Notes: generated from the sequence alone by a model not told the origin. DNA of 64,000 nt from Pseudomonas sp. ACM7 (GCF_004136015.1 NZ_CP024866.1:3602960-3666959); one strand, 5' to 3'; positions 1-8,787 are shown, counted from the first letter of the stretch. Made by a program: numbers and translations.

Positions 1-214
1 CTTTTACAGCGCACGCTACCCAGTTTTTTCATCACTCCCATCGACATATTTCCTAATTTTCCTATTCCCCGCCTTGGGCCAACATCGACCTCGTCAGTCA
101 GCCAAACGCTGCTCACCGAAAGGTCCATCAGAGACCTCAGGTGGCAGCTCTTCTCCATGGCCGCTGGCCGTACTGCCCATGACAAAACTAAATCAACAGC
201 TTTGGGAGTGCTCC

Positions 215-1201
215 ATGATCAAGTCCTTGCTAACCCGCTTCGCACATCCACTGGCGATCACCGCCATCGCCGCGACGGTCGCCACCAGCGCCCAGGCCGG
301 CACTCTCTCTATCGGCCACACCACGTGGGTCGGTTACGGCACGCTCTACCTGGCTCAGGATCTGGGCTATTTCAAGGAAAACGGTTTGACCGTCGAATTG
401 CCAGTCGTCGAAGAGGCTTCGATGTACATGGCCGCGCAAGCCTCGGGCGAATTGTCGGGCTCGGCGTCGACCATCGACGAAGTGCTCAAGTACCGTCCGC
501 AATTCTGCTTCAAAGCAGTGGCCGCACTGGATGACAGCCATGGTGGCGACGGTGTATTGGTCGGCAAGGACGTCAAGAGTCTGCAGGAGCTGAAAGGCAA
601 AGCCGTGGCGGTGAACGAAGGTTCGACCTCGCAGTTCTGGCTGTCGTACCTGCTGAAAAAACACGGTATGACCATGAGCGATATCACCGTGCAGAACATG
701 ACGGCTGACGATGCCGCTACCGCGTTCATCGCCGGTCGCGTGCCTGCCGCGGTGACGTGGGAACCGCACCTGTCGATGGTTCGCAGCAAGCAACAAGGCA
801 AGGTGCTGATCGACAGCAGCAGCACTCCGGGAGTGATTGTCGACGTGGTCGCGCTCAACTGCACGGTCATCGAGAAGCAGCCGGAGGACGTCAAGGCGTT
901 GGTGGCCGGTTTGTACAAGGCGGTCCAGTACACCAAGGACCATCCGCAAGAAGCCTACAAAATCATGGCCAAAGGCGTTGGCGGTTACCTCGCCGATCCG
1001 AAGGAATTGGCCGCAGCCGCGCAAGGCGTGCGTTTCTACGATCAGGCCATGAGCGAAAAACTTCTTGGCTCGCCGGGCAAACCGGGTGACAGCGAACCGC
1101 TGATCAAACTGGCCAACGAGACCGCCAGCGAATTGCAGGGCAAACCCTACAACGTCAGCAATGACGACCTGATCGACAACCGCTTCGTCAGCCCGCTCTA
1201 G
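215..1201 (+). CDS. NitT/TauT-family ABC transporter substrate-binding protein
   Basis: 328 aa periplasmic solute-binding protein of the NitT/TauT/SsuA class. The first ~26 residues form a Sec signal peptide (basic MIKSLLTRF, hydrophobic core, SAQA cleavage region). The mature protein opens with a beta strand, then the WVGYGTLYLAQDLGYFKENGL-like family block in which the organic anion or amine is gripped between two lobes, and later a KGKAVAVNEGS hinge segment. I chose the ATG at 215 because it starts the signal peptide and follows a GGGAGTG ribosome site; a longer in-frame extension to 74 has no such features. It is followed 9 nt later by its permease. The substrate cannot be deduced: nitrate, taurine, sulfonate, cyanate and urea-derivative binders all share this fold. 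Confidence 0.9.
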   Translation: MIKSLLTRFAHPLAITAIAATVATSAQAGTLSIGHTTWVGYGTLYLAQDLGYFKENGLTVELPVVEEASMYMAAQASGELSGSASTIDEVLKYRPQFCFKAVAALDDSHGGDGVLVGKDVKSLQELKGKAVAVNEGSTSQFWLSYLLKKHGMTMSDITVQNMTADDAATAFIAGRVPAAVTWEPHLSMVRSKQQGKVLIDSSSTPGVIVDVVALNCTVIEKQPEDVKALVAGLYKAVQYTKDHPQEAYKIMAKGVGGYLADPKELAAAAQGVRFYDQAMSEKLLGSPGKPGDSEPLIKLANETASELQGKPYNVSNDDLIDNRFVSPL

Positions 1202-1210
1202 GAGGTCCGT

Positions 1211-2001
1211 ATGTTCAAGCGCAATTCATGGCTGAGTCGCTGCATCACGCCCAAGACCGGACTGCCGGTGTCGGTGATTTGGAGCGCGAGCGGTTTGGCC
1301 TGGGTGTTGTTGGTCGGCCTGTGGGCCGGTTTGTCTTACGGTGGCGTGGTGCCGGGCATGTTCCTGCCGACACCGGGCGCGGTGGTCGAGGCCGCCGTGC
1401 GCCTGAGCCGCGACGGCACGCTCGGCCTGCATGTGTGGGCCAGCCTCGAAGTGGTGATGGTCGGTTTCATCGTGTCGTCGCTGGTGGCGGTGCCGTTGGG
1501 GTTGCTGATGGGCAGCTTCCGTATCGTCCAGGCGTTCCTCGAGCCGATGGTCAATTTCATCCGCTACCTGCCGGTGACGTCGTTCGTGCCGCTGTTCATT
1601 TTGTGGATTGGCATCGGTCTGGAACAGCGGGTCTCGGTGATCATCTTCGGCGTGTTTTTCCAGCAGCTGGTGATGATCGCGGACGTGTCCAAAGGCATCT
1701 CCAAGGACCTGATCAACGCGTCTTACACCTTGGGCTCGAACCGTCGCGATGCGGTGCTGCATTTGATCGCCCCGGCGTCGTTGCCGGGTGTGCTCGACAC
1801 ACTGCGCGTGACCATGGGCTGGGCCTGGACTTACCTGGTGGTCGCCGAACTGGTCGCGGCCTCCAGCGGTCTGGGTTACTTGAGCCTTAAAGCCATGCGC
1901 GGCTTTCAGGTGGATGTGATTTTCCTGGCAATCGCGATCATCGGTCTGTTGGGCCTGGTCACCGATCAACTGTTCCGTTTTCTCCGTCTGAGGATCGCCG
2001 C

Positions 2002-2014
<13 letters not shown>
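1211..2014 (+). CDS. ABC transporter permease (NitT/TauT family)
   Basis: 267 aa inner-membrane permease of the BPD_transp_1 (SsuC/TauC/NrtB) family with about six hydrophobic segments. The cytoplasmic EAA-type coupling loop is visible around residues 170-190 (ASYTLGSNRRDAVLHLIAPA followed by LPGVLDTLRV), where it would dock on the ATPase. It follows the binding protein after a GGAGG ribosome site and overlaps the ATPase start by 13 nt, so the three genes form one operon. It probably works as a homodimer because only one permease gene is present. Confidence 0.92.
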
Positions 2015-2838
<824 letters not shown>

Positions 2839-2863
2839 TACGGAAGCCAGTTATGCGCAATCT

Positions 2864-2955
2864 CTGTGGGAGCGGGCTTGCTCGCGAAGGCGATTTATCG
2901 TTCAACATTGATGTCGGCTGACCCACCGCTTTCGCGAGCAAGCCCGCTCCCACAG
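2864..2955. repeat. REP/REPIN palindrome (GTGGGAGCGGGCTTGCTCGCG family)
   Basis: Two inverted arms (TGTGGGAGCGGGCTTGCTCG on the left, its complement on the right) around a ~35-nt centre that includes CGATTTATCG. It lies between the convergent ABC operon and the phosphodiesterase-fold gene and could act as an mRNA-stabilising or terminating hairpin. Confidence 0.9.
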
Positions 2956-2966
2956 GTTTTGCATCG

Positions 2967-4043
2967 TTAGTTGGCGGGTAAAAGGAAACGGGCGACCATC
3001 GGCAAGTGATCGGAGATCCGCAAGGTATCGTCCTGTCTCACCGTCGCCTCGACCCGTTTGATCCGCGGACTGTAGAACAGGTAGTCGACAGTCCGGTCCG
3101 GGCCGTTCAAGCCCGGATCATTCGGGTAATGAGTCAGCCACCGTGCCCGGTCGATGCCGCTGGCTTCGTTGTTGGTCGGGATCATCGGGTATTTGTCCCA
3201 CAGCACATGCAGCGCGCTGTCGGCGGAGTAGGGCGTGCGTTGCTCGTCGGGCAGGCGTCGATATTGCCCCAGCGGTAACAGGTTGAAGTCCCCACCGATC
3301 AACCAAGGCGTGCCGCGGCTTTCGAGCTTGTCGAGGATTTTTGTGACCGCCGTTACCTGAGATTGCAGCGTTTCGTCAGGCTGGATGACGCGGTCCAGAT
3401 GGGTGTTGAGCACCGCTATCTGACCGCCGTCGCTCAACGGCAGGTACGTGACCAACAAGGCATTTTTCGGTTTGAACTGGCGGGTGATGAAGTTGGCCGG
3501 TCCGACCGGCAATTGCAGGCGTTCGGCATGTTCGATCTGGTAGCGGCTGAGGGTGGCCAGTTGCCGGCCGACGCTGCCGAAAATGTGCGGCTCAAGCACG
3601 AAATCAGCTTTCCAGTCGAAGGCGTGAGTGCTGCACGGATACAGGTCCGCGACTCGTTCCTGAAGCAGCTTGAACTGGTTTTGGTAATCGCTGGCCTTGG
3701 CGCCGTCATCGAGCTCCTGCAGCAGCACGACGTCCGGTTGCTCGTCGCGGATCACCCGGGCCACTTCATCGAGGCTGAAGGCCATGTCTTCGGGAGTGGG
3801 TTTTTCGTCATTGCCGGCCGCGAGGTCATTCCAGAATACGTAGCGTTTTCCCGCCAGGTACTGGACGTTCCAGGTCATCACCTTCAGCGCCTGACCGGGC
3901 ACCAGCGTCGGTGCCTTGGCGTTGCAACTGACCGGTAAGGCTTCCTTGACTTCGGGGCGCCAGGTCAGGTTGTAGATCAGCAAGGCAATCAGGCCGGTCA
4001 CGATCAACAGGCCCAGCAGGGTGTAGCGCAGTAGACGGGTCAT
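2967..4043 (-). CDS. Endonuclease/exonuclease/phosphatase family protein
   Basis: 358 aa with one N-terminal membrane anchor (LLGLLIVTGLIALLIYNL) and a DNase I/sphingomyelinase-fold domain facing the periplasm. Motifs of the fold are visible: MTWNVQ near the domain start (metal-binding Asn), VVLLQELD (catalytic Glu), LNTHLD, GGDFN and a terminal SDHLPMVARF with the catalytic Asp-His. The start at 4043 places the membrane anchor at the N terminus; in-frame ATGs upstream (4130, 4079) would add a polar leader and are less likely. The fold covers nucleases, phosphodiesterases and lipid phosphatases, so the substrate is open. Confidence 0.85.
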   Translation of the reverse strand: MTRLLRYTLLGLLIVTGLIALLIYNLTWRPEVKEALPVSCNAKAPTLVPGQALKVMTWNVQYLAGKRYVFWNDLAAGNDEKPTPEDMAFSLDEVARVIRDEQPDVVLLQELDDGAKASDYQNQFKLLQERVADLYPCSTHAFDWKADFVLEPHIFGSVGRQLATLSRYQIEHAERLQLPVGPANFITRQFKPKNALLVTYLPLSDGGQIAVLNTHLDRVIQPDETLQSQVTAVTKILDKLESRGTPWLIGGDFNLLPLGQYRRLPDEQRTPYSADSALHVLWDKYPMIPTNNEASGIDRARWLTHYPNDPGLNGPDRTVDYLFYSPRIKRVEATVRQDDTLRISDHLPMVARFLLPAN

Positions 4044-4149
4044 GGCTCGGCTTATAGCGTTACAAAAGTTGAGCCCGAGCATAACCGAGCGTCGCGCGTA
4101 ATCCCAAGAGTGAAACGGCATGCCCATCAATTAGCCGTAACGATATCCC

Positions 4150-4282
4150 TGTAGCAGCTGGCGAAGCCTGCGTTCGGCTGCGAAGCAGTCGTCAATTCGG
4201 CGCACGCGGTTTGCCTGATGCACCGTGAGCACTGATTTTACGACTGCTGCGCAGCCGAACGCAGGCTTCGCCAGCTGCTACA
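4150..4282. repeat. Large imperfect inverted repeat (third palindrome type)
   Basis: Two ~43-nt arms beginning TGTAGCAGCTGGCGAAGCCT and ending with its complement, separated by ~47 nt. It lies between two same-strand genes. The arm sequence differs from the two abundant palindrome families in this window, and this is the only copy seen here. Confidence 0.85.
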
Positions 4283-4300
4283 AGGGGGGCGCGTTGTTCT

Positions 4301-4975
4301 TCAAAGAGGTCGATCAATTTTCTCGGGCACATCGCCGATCAGCATGAACAAGCGGAACAGCACCACGCTGACGAACAGTTGCAGGAAGCTGTGGGCGCTG
4401 TCGATCAGCAGGGAAATCACCGGGTTCTGCGGTTCCGGGTAGACCGCAAGGGTTGCGCCCTTGAGCACCCACAACGGGCCCATCACACAGAGAATGCACA
4501 CCAGAATGCGCAGGAAGTTGCCGCGGGTCAGGCGCAGGCTTTCCTTCATCGCCGCCAGTGGCGCCAGGCCGCGCAGCACCAGCAGGTACTCGCCAAATGC
4601 CAGGGTCACCATCAGCCAGATGCCCGGCAGGAAATACAGCGACAGGCCGATCAGGATCAGCAGGGTGTTGAGCGCGGTGAGCAAGGCGAAGCGCGGCCAC
4701 AGGTAGGCGGCCCTCGCCAGCAGGTCGCGATTGCGCGGCGATTCGCCGCGGCTACGGGCATCGAGAAACAGAATCAGCGCGGCGGTGTAAAGCGGATAAA
4801 CCAGCAAGCCGACTATCACACTGATGCCGGGAAAGCTGTCCGGCTCTGTGGAGTGGTCGACCACTTGTTGCAACAGCGCCTCAAAGATCACCAGCGGCAG
4901 GCACAGCCGCACGATCTGGCCCAGATTGCGCTTGAAGAAATACAGAGAGTCACGCAGTACATCGAACGAATTCAT
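4301..4975 (-). CDS. YciC-family (UPF0259-like) inner-membrane protein
   Basis: 224 aa polytopic membrane protein with about five to six hydrophobic segments. The N terminus MNSFDVLRDSLYFFKRNLGQI resembles YciC-type proteins. The start at 4975 was chosen because it matches this opening; the open frame to 5062 adds a basic, non-hydrophobic extension. The family's function is poorly defined; a role in envelope homeostasis has been suggested for relatives. No partner gene is obvious nearby. Confidence 0.78.
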   Translation of the reverse strand: MNSFDVLRDSLYFFKRNLGQIVRLCLPLVIFEALLQQVVDHSTEPDSFPGISVIVGLLVYPLYTAALILFLDARSRGESPRNRDLLARAAYLWPRFALLTALNTLLILIGLSLYFLPGIWLMVTLAFGEYLLVLRGLAPLAAMKESLRLTRGNFLRILVCILCVMGPLWVLKGATLAVYPEPQNPVISLLIDSAHSFLQLFVSVVLFRLFMLIGDVPEKIDRPL

Positions 4976-5153
4976 CAGTCGGTATCGCAGGTTGGAAGCA
5001 GTGGCCCACTTTAACCGATGAAGCGCTTTGGGGCGCAAACGTAAACGTTCGGTAAAGACCATTGAAACATCCTGTATCAGCCTCCATTACGGATGAGCAC
5101 CTTATCCACAGTGGATAAGGGCGACGATATTCCCGGCAATCTACGAGGTCGCC

Positions 5154-5909
5154 ATGAACAGCGAAGAACAAACCCTGATCGATGGACTGTTTTCCCGGCT
5201 GCAACAGGCCGAAACGGACTCAGCCCCGCGCGACGCCCAGGCCGAGGCGCGGATCAAGGAACACCTGACTCGCCAGCCCGCGGCAGGCTATTTCATGACC
5301 CAGGCGATTCTGGTGCAAGAGGCTGCCATCAAGAGCCTCGACGAACAGAACAAACAACTCGCCCGGCAAGTCCAGCAATTGCAGGCCGAACTGCAACAGG
5401 CCAAAGCTCAGCCGGCTGCTGCGGCACCGACCAGCGGTGGCTTCTTGTCGAGCATCTTCGGTGGCGGTTCCCGTGATCCGCAGCCAGCGCCGACCCAAAG
5501 TCCACCCGCATCGAGCGGTGGCGGCTGGCGTGAACCGGCGCGGCCGTCGTTCAACTCGCAGCCACCTCAGCAAAACTTCGGTGCAGCGCCGCCTCAGCAG
5601 AATTACGCCCCGCAACAGCCTGCCGGCAGCAGCTTCCTCGGTGGTGCGCTGAAAACTGCCGCCGGCGTGGCCGGTGGTGTGATGCTGGCGCAAGGCATCA
5701 GCAGCCTGTTCCATCACAATCAGCAGCCGGAAGTGGTTGAAGTGATCAAGGAAGAACCGGCTCAGGTCAACGATCAGAGTGGTGATAACGGCTCGGGCGA
5801 CGATCAGCGCGTGGCTGACAACTCCTATGATCAGGGCGGTTTCACCGACGCCGACTACAGCGATGACAGCTCATCGTTCTTCGGCGGCGACGACGATTCC
5901 TTCGTCTGA
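5154..5909 (+). CDS. DUF2076 domain-containing protein
   Basis: 251 aa. Residues ~1-85 form an alpha-helical region (LIDGLFSRLQQAE, then LDEQNKQLARQVQQLQAELQQ as a coiled coil). Then comes a low-complexity Pro/Gln/Ser linker with PPQQNF/PPQQNY repeats, a short Gly/Ala-rich hydrophobic stretch (GGALKTAAGVAGGVMLAQGI) and a highly acidic Asp/Ser tail. This is the DUF2076 layout; the family has been called a periplasmic ligand-binding sensor but no function is established, and no signal peptide is visible here. Its ATG follows GAGGTCGCC. It is divergent from the YciC-like gene. Confidence 0.85.
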   Translation: MNSEEQTLIDGLFSRLQQAETDSAPRDAQAEARIKEHLTRQPAAGYFMTQAILVQEAAIKSLDEQNKQLARQVQQLQAELQQAKAQPAAAAPTSGGFLSSIFGGGSRDPQPAPTQSPPASSGGGWREPARPSFNSQPPQQNFGAAPPQQNYAPQQPAGSSFLGGALKTAAGVAGGVMLAQGISSLFHHNQQPEVVEVIKEEPAQVNDQSGDNGSGDDQRVADNSYDQGGFTDADYSDDSSSFFGGDDDSFV

Positions 5910-6046
5910 TACGCCATTCGTCCGGAGCGCTGCGGCGCTTCGGGCCGATTATTCGCGGAACAATCCTTCAGGCTGGCATACTGGGCAACTTTTCGGGCCT
6001 GGTGCCTGATCCTGCCCGCGCTCCGGCGCGCCAACGAGGATGACCG

Positions 6047-6526
6047 GTGAAAAAAATCGCAGTGTTCGCCGATGTCCAGAACCTCTATTACACCGTGCGT
6101 CAGGCCTATGGTTGCCATTTCAACTATGCCGCGCTGTGGGCTGATATCAGCAAACAGGGCGAGATCGTCGAGGCCTATGCCTACGCGATCGATCGCGGCG
6201 ACAGCAAACAACAGCAATTCCAGCAGATCCTGCGCAACCTCGGCTTCGTCGTGAAGCTCAAGCCCTACATCCAGCGCAGCGATGGCTCGGCCAAAGGCGA
6301 CTGGGACGTGGGCATCACCCTCGACATCATGGACGCCGCCGATCATGTCGACGAAGTGGTGCTGGCCTCCGGTGACGGTGATTTCGACATGTTGCTGGAG
6401 CGCATCATCACCAAGCACGGGGTGCAAGCCGTGGCCTACGGCGTGCCGGGCCTGACGGCCAACTCGCTGATCCGCGCCGCCAGCCGCTACGTGCCGATCG
6501 AAGGCGCGTTGCTGCTCAAGAACTGA
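6047..6526 (+). CDS. NYN-domain (LabA/DUF88-like) putative ribonuclease
   Basis: 159 aa PIN-like NYN domain. The acidic metal-binding residues expected of the fold are visible: FADVQNLYY at the start, KGDWDVGITLDIM in the middle and VLASGDGDFDML near residue 105. Family members are RNases acting on structured RNA; the substrate here is unknown. The ATG at 6047 follows an AGGATGACCG region. The exonuclease gene starts 23 nt downstream on the same strand, so the two may be cotranscribed, which would pair two nucleases. Confidence 0.85.
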   Translation: MKKIAVFADVQNLYYTVRQAYGCHFNYAALWADISKQGEIVEAYAYAIDRGDSKQQQFQQILRNLGFVVKLKPYIQRSDGSAKGDWDVGITLDIMDAADHVDEVVLASGDGDFDMLLERIITKHGVQAVAYGVPGLTANSLIRAASRYVPIEGALLLKN

Positions 6527-6549
6527 TTTTTTACGGAGTTGAAACAGAT

Positions 6550-7161
6550 TTGGAACGCATAGCAGTCATCGACTTTGAAACCACCGGGATCTCCCCGAGC
6601 AGCAGCTGCCGGGCCACAGAAATTGCCGTGGTGATCCTTGAACAGGGGCGCATCGTCGAGCGTTACCAAAGCCTGATGAATGCCGGCGTGCGCGTCCCGG
6701 CCTTCATCGAGCAACTCACCGGCATCAGCAACGCCATGCTGCGCACTGCGCCATCGGCCGAGCAGGTGATGAATGAGGTCAACGAATTCGTCGGCATCAC
6801 ACCGCTGCTGGCGCACAACGCCGCGTTTGACCAGAAGTTCTGGGACTTTGAGCTCGGTCGCATCAAGCGCACACGCTTGCAGAACTTTGCCTGCTCGCTG
6901 CTACTCGCCCGCCGTTTGATGCCCGCCGCGCCGAACCACAAACTCGGCACCCTCACCACGTTCGCCAACCTGCCCCACACCGGTAAAGCTCACCGGGCCA
7001 TGGCCGATGCGGAGATGGCGGCCAATCTGACGGCGCATTTGGCGCAGGAACTGCGGCAGAAGCATGGGTTGCGCGAGTTGTCCCATGATCTGCTGGTCAG
7101 CTTGCAGAAAGTGCCGGCGGCGAAGATCAATGAGCACCTGAAGCGGCATCGCGGGTTCTGA
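6550..7161 (+). CDS. 3'-5' exonuclease, DnaQ/DEDDh family
   Basis: 203 aa exonuclease related to the proofreading subunit of DNA polymerase III and to RNase T. DEDDh residues are visible: IDFETTG (Asp/Glu, motif I), LAHNAAFDQKFWDFEL (Asp, motif II) and AHRAMADAEM (His and Asp, motif III). The start is a TTG at 6550 preceded by ACGGAG at 6533-6538; no ATG is available before the catalytic motif I. It is not the polymerase-bound DnaQ because no clamp-binding or polymerase-binding tail is evident. It follows the NYN gene closely. Confidence 0.85.
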   Translation: MERIAVIDFETTGISPSSSCRATEIAVVILEQGRIVERYQSLMNAGVRVPAFIEQLTGISNAMLRTAPSAEQVMNEVNEFVGITPLLAHNAAFDQKFWDFELGRIKRTRLQNFACSLLLARRLMPAAPNHKLGTLTTFANLPHTGKAHRAMADAEMAANLTAHLAQELRQKHGLRELSHDLLVSLQKVPAAKINEHLKRHRGF

Positions 7162-7192
7162 AAACACCGCACCCCCGAACACCCTGACACCC

Positions 7193-7292
7193 GTAGGAGC
7201 TGTCGAGTGAAACGAGGCTGCGATCTTTTGATCTTGTTTCTTACAAAGCAAAGTCAAAAGATCGCAGCCTCGTTTCACTCGACAGCTCCTAC
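7193..7292. repeat. Inverted repeat, GTAGGAGCTG family (GTCGAGTGAAACGAGG subtype)
   Basis: Near-perfect palindrome with ~43-nt arms (GTAGGAGCTGTCGAGTGAAA inward to GCGATCTTTTGATC and back). It follows the exonuclease gene and could act as its terminator. Sister copies are at 8229-8327 and 59947-60032, with related ones at 16079, 21716, 24550 and 49369. Confidence 0.92.
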
Positions 7293-7449
7293 AGAAGAAC
7301 CATTTTTCCTTTCACATCCCCCGACGGCACGCGCTCGCGATGCAGGTTTATAGGGTGTTTAACGATGACTTTGATGTGACGATCTCCTACCCAATATTAG
7401 GAATTTGTCCGTCTTGCCCCGTACCTGTGGCATCGATAACCTCTCCAAC

Positions 7450-7485
7450 GTCGCTGCCAATTCAGCGACCGGGTCTGCAAGCCCG
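7450..7485. promoter_or_regulatory. Tandem hairpins upstream of the BRO-N promoter
   Basis: Two adjacent inverted repeats: GTCGCTG/CAGCGAC (7450-7456 with 7463-7469, loop of 6) and CGGG/CCCG (7470-7473 with 7482-7485, loop TCTGCAAG). They lie just 5' of the putative -35, so they are probably outside the main transcript. CGGGTCTGCAAG (7470-7481) is perfectly complementary to 7609-7620 inside the leader. They may be operator sites or part of a conserved mobile upstream module. Confidence 0.6.
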
Positions 7486-7493
7486 CCGACAGT

Positions 7494-7523
7494 TTGTTAT
7501 GAGACCACCGGCGCACCTATAAT
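7494..7523 (+). promoter_or_regulatory. Putative sigma-70 promoter of the BRO-N gene
   Basis: A perfect -10 hexamer TATAAT (7518-7523) lies 18 nt after a weaker -35, TTGTTA (7494-7499). Transcription would begin near 7530 and give a ~155-nt 5' untranslated leader. This is inference from consensus only. Confidence 0.6.
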
Positions 7524-7542
7524 CGCGTCGCTTTAATGAGCG

Positions 7543-7662
7543 ACCATCGATTTATGGTAGCTGTGTGCGGGAGACCTTCGGGTCTGCCGGGGTGGTCTCC
7601 TACTCGGTCTTGCAGACCCGCGCATAGCTGCCACCCATCATCTGCAAGTGATGCTGGCAGCT
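7543..7662 (+). ncRNA. Structured, potentially bistable 5' leader RNA of the BRO-N gene
   Basis: Stem P1 pairs 7555-7571 with 7617-7633 (17 contiguous pairs including three G-U). Inside it are P2, AGACC-TTCG-GGTCT (7572-7585, UUCG tetraloop), and a weaker hairpin around 7587-7607. Downstream, AGCTGCCA (7626-7633) pairs perfectly with TGGCAGCT (7655-7662), enclosing CATCA/TGATG (7636-7640 with 7649-7653, loop TCTGCAAG). P1 and the downstream stem use the same bases 7626-7633 and cannot both form fully. CTTGCAGA (7609-7616) is complementary to the downstream loop TCTGCAAG (7641-7648). The ribosome site AGGAG (7674-7678) lies 11 nt beyond. I do not recognise it as a named riboswitch; function is inferred. 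Confidence 0.6.
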
Positions 7663-7685
7663 CCCACTTTCTCAGGAGATTCGCC

Positions 7686-8075
7686 ATGATCAAAGTTACC
7701 CCCAATCCCCCTGAAGACTCTGCGCAATCAGTTGCGAGCGCAGCTCACTTCATCCCCAAAACATTCATCCGTCACCACATCCAGCTGCGAGCACTGTTAC
7801 TGCATGCTGAGGCGTGGTTCTGCGCCCGCGATATCGGCCGGTTAATGGGCGTGGATATAAACGGCCGGCAAGCCCTCAAGCTCGACGCCGATCAACGTCG
7901 GATGGTGTGTTTGTCCGGAAGCGACGAACCTCAAGAGACATTGATGCTGAGTGAGTCCGGTGTATACGCGATGCTGGTCTATCACTACTGCCCGGAGAAC
8001 CGGAATCTGCGGCGTTGGCTGACCCATCACGTGGTGCCGATGCTGCGGGACAGTGGCGGGGTTGCTTCGAATTAG
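7686..8075 (+). CDS. BRO-N domain (phage antirepressor-like) protein
   Basis: 129 aa. Residues ~30-125 match a BRO-N/antirepressor N-terminal domain: HIQLRALLLHAEAWFCARDI, GRLMGV, LSESGVYAMLVYHYCPENRN and RRWLTHHVVPMLRDSGG, the last being the usual helix of the domain. No second domain (KilA-C, ANT) follows, so it is a stand-alone short form. The start at 7686 has an ideal AGGAG at 7674-7678; the open frame extends 5' only because the leader lacks stops. The first ten residues MIKVTPNPPE are outside the BRO-N fold and resemble, as I recall, the N termini of small DUF6124-type Pseudomonas proteins. No other phage gene is near, so a cellular regulatory or accessory role is likely; DNA binding is inferred from the family. 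Confidence 0.72.
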   Translation: MIKVTPNPPEDSAQSVASAAHFIPKTFIRHHIQLRALLLHAEAWFCARDIGRLMGVDINGRQALKLDADQRRMVCLSGSDEPQETLMLSESGVYAMLVYHYCPENRNLRRWLTHHVVPMLRDSGGVASN

Positions 8076-8228
8076 GCGCCGAGTTTGCGCTTGATGGAAT
8101 GGGCGGGGGGAACGTTAAGCCTGCTGCATTGGCGGACGGAACCATGGGTTCGTTTAAAAGATATGCCGTGTTTGTTGGGCGCCGGATATAGCGGCGTTCG
8201 CGGATTCTGACGATACCGCTGAACTTCT

Positions 8229-8327
8229 GTAGGAGCTGTCGAGTGAAACGAGGCTGCGATCTTTTGATCTTGTTTTTAAAGAGCAAAATCAAAAGATCGC
8301 AGCCTCGTTTCACTCGACAGCTCCTAC
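8229..8327. repeat. Inverted repeat, GTAGGAGCTG family (GTCGAGTGAAACGAGG subtype)
   Basis: Nearly the same sequence as the element at 7193-7292, so two copies flank the BRO-N leader and gene. It ends only 7 nt from the stop of the convergent AsnC-type gene and probably supplies a terminator hairpin for one or both directions. Confidence 0.92.
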
Positions 8328-8334
8328 GGGATCG

Positions 8335-8787
8335 CTATTTACCATTTCCTTCCAACTGCCCCAACGGCACGCGCTTCTCTATCGCGCTCGACAGCACAAT
8401 CGACGTCTTGCTGAACCCGAACTTGGCGATCCGGTTAATCAACTCTTCCAGCTCCGGCATCGAACCCACCGCCGCCTGCATGATCACGCACGGATCGCCT
8501 GTAACCCGATGGCATTCGGTCAGTTGCGGGATTTTGATCAGGTCGTCGTAGGCCTTCTGATTACCGTGCTGGTTCAAACGCAGTTCGATCACGCACTGGA
8601 TCGGCAAGCCAAGCTTGGCCATGTCGACTTTCGCCTGGTAACCCGTGATGACCCCGCAAGCTTCGAGTTTGGCGACGCGCTCGGCCACGGCCGGAGCGGA
8701 CAGGTTCACTTTGCGCGCCAGGTCGGCGTAGGACGCACGACCGTTTTCCAACAGGGCGCTGAGGAGCATGCGGTCGTATTTGTCCAT
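8335..8787 (-). CDS. Lrp/AsnC family transcriptional regulator
   Basis: 150 aa. The N-terminal winged HTH (MDKYDRMLLSALLENGRASY, then ADLARKVNLSAPAVAERVAKLE with the recognition helix) is followed by a linker and a RAM/AsnC ligand-binding domain (CHRVTGDPCVIMQAAV). The start at 8787 has AGGAG 8 nt upstream. It is divergent from the DMT exporter gene across ~160 nt, a usual arrangement in which the Lrp-type regulator controls its neighbour in response to an amino acid. The effector is unknown. Confidence 0.88.
   Translation of the reverse strand: MDKYDRMLLSALLENGRASYADLARKVNLSAPAVAERVAKLEACGVITGYQAKVDMAKLGLPIQCVIELRLNQHGNQKAYDDLIKIPQLTECHRVTGDPCVIMQAAVGSMPELEELINRIAKFGFSKTSIVLSSAIEKRVPLGQLEGNGK

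Noticed and set aside
7536..7685. In-frame 50-codon extension of the BRO-N protein through the leader
   Set aside because: The extension consists of the hairpin sequence, has no ribosome site, and the ATG at 7686 has an ideal AGGAG at a 7-nt distance.
7193..8327. BRO-N locus as a composite transposon or prophage remnant
   Set aside because: The flanking inverted repeats are members of a dispersed palindromic family seen at seven sites in the window; there are no target duplications, transposase, integrase or other phage genes.
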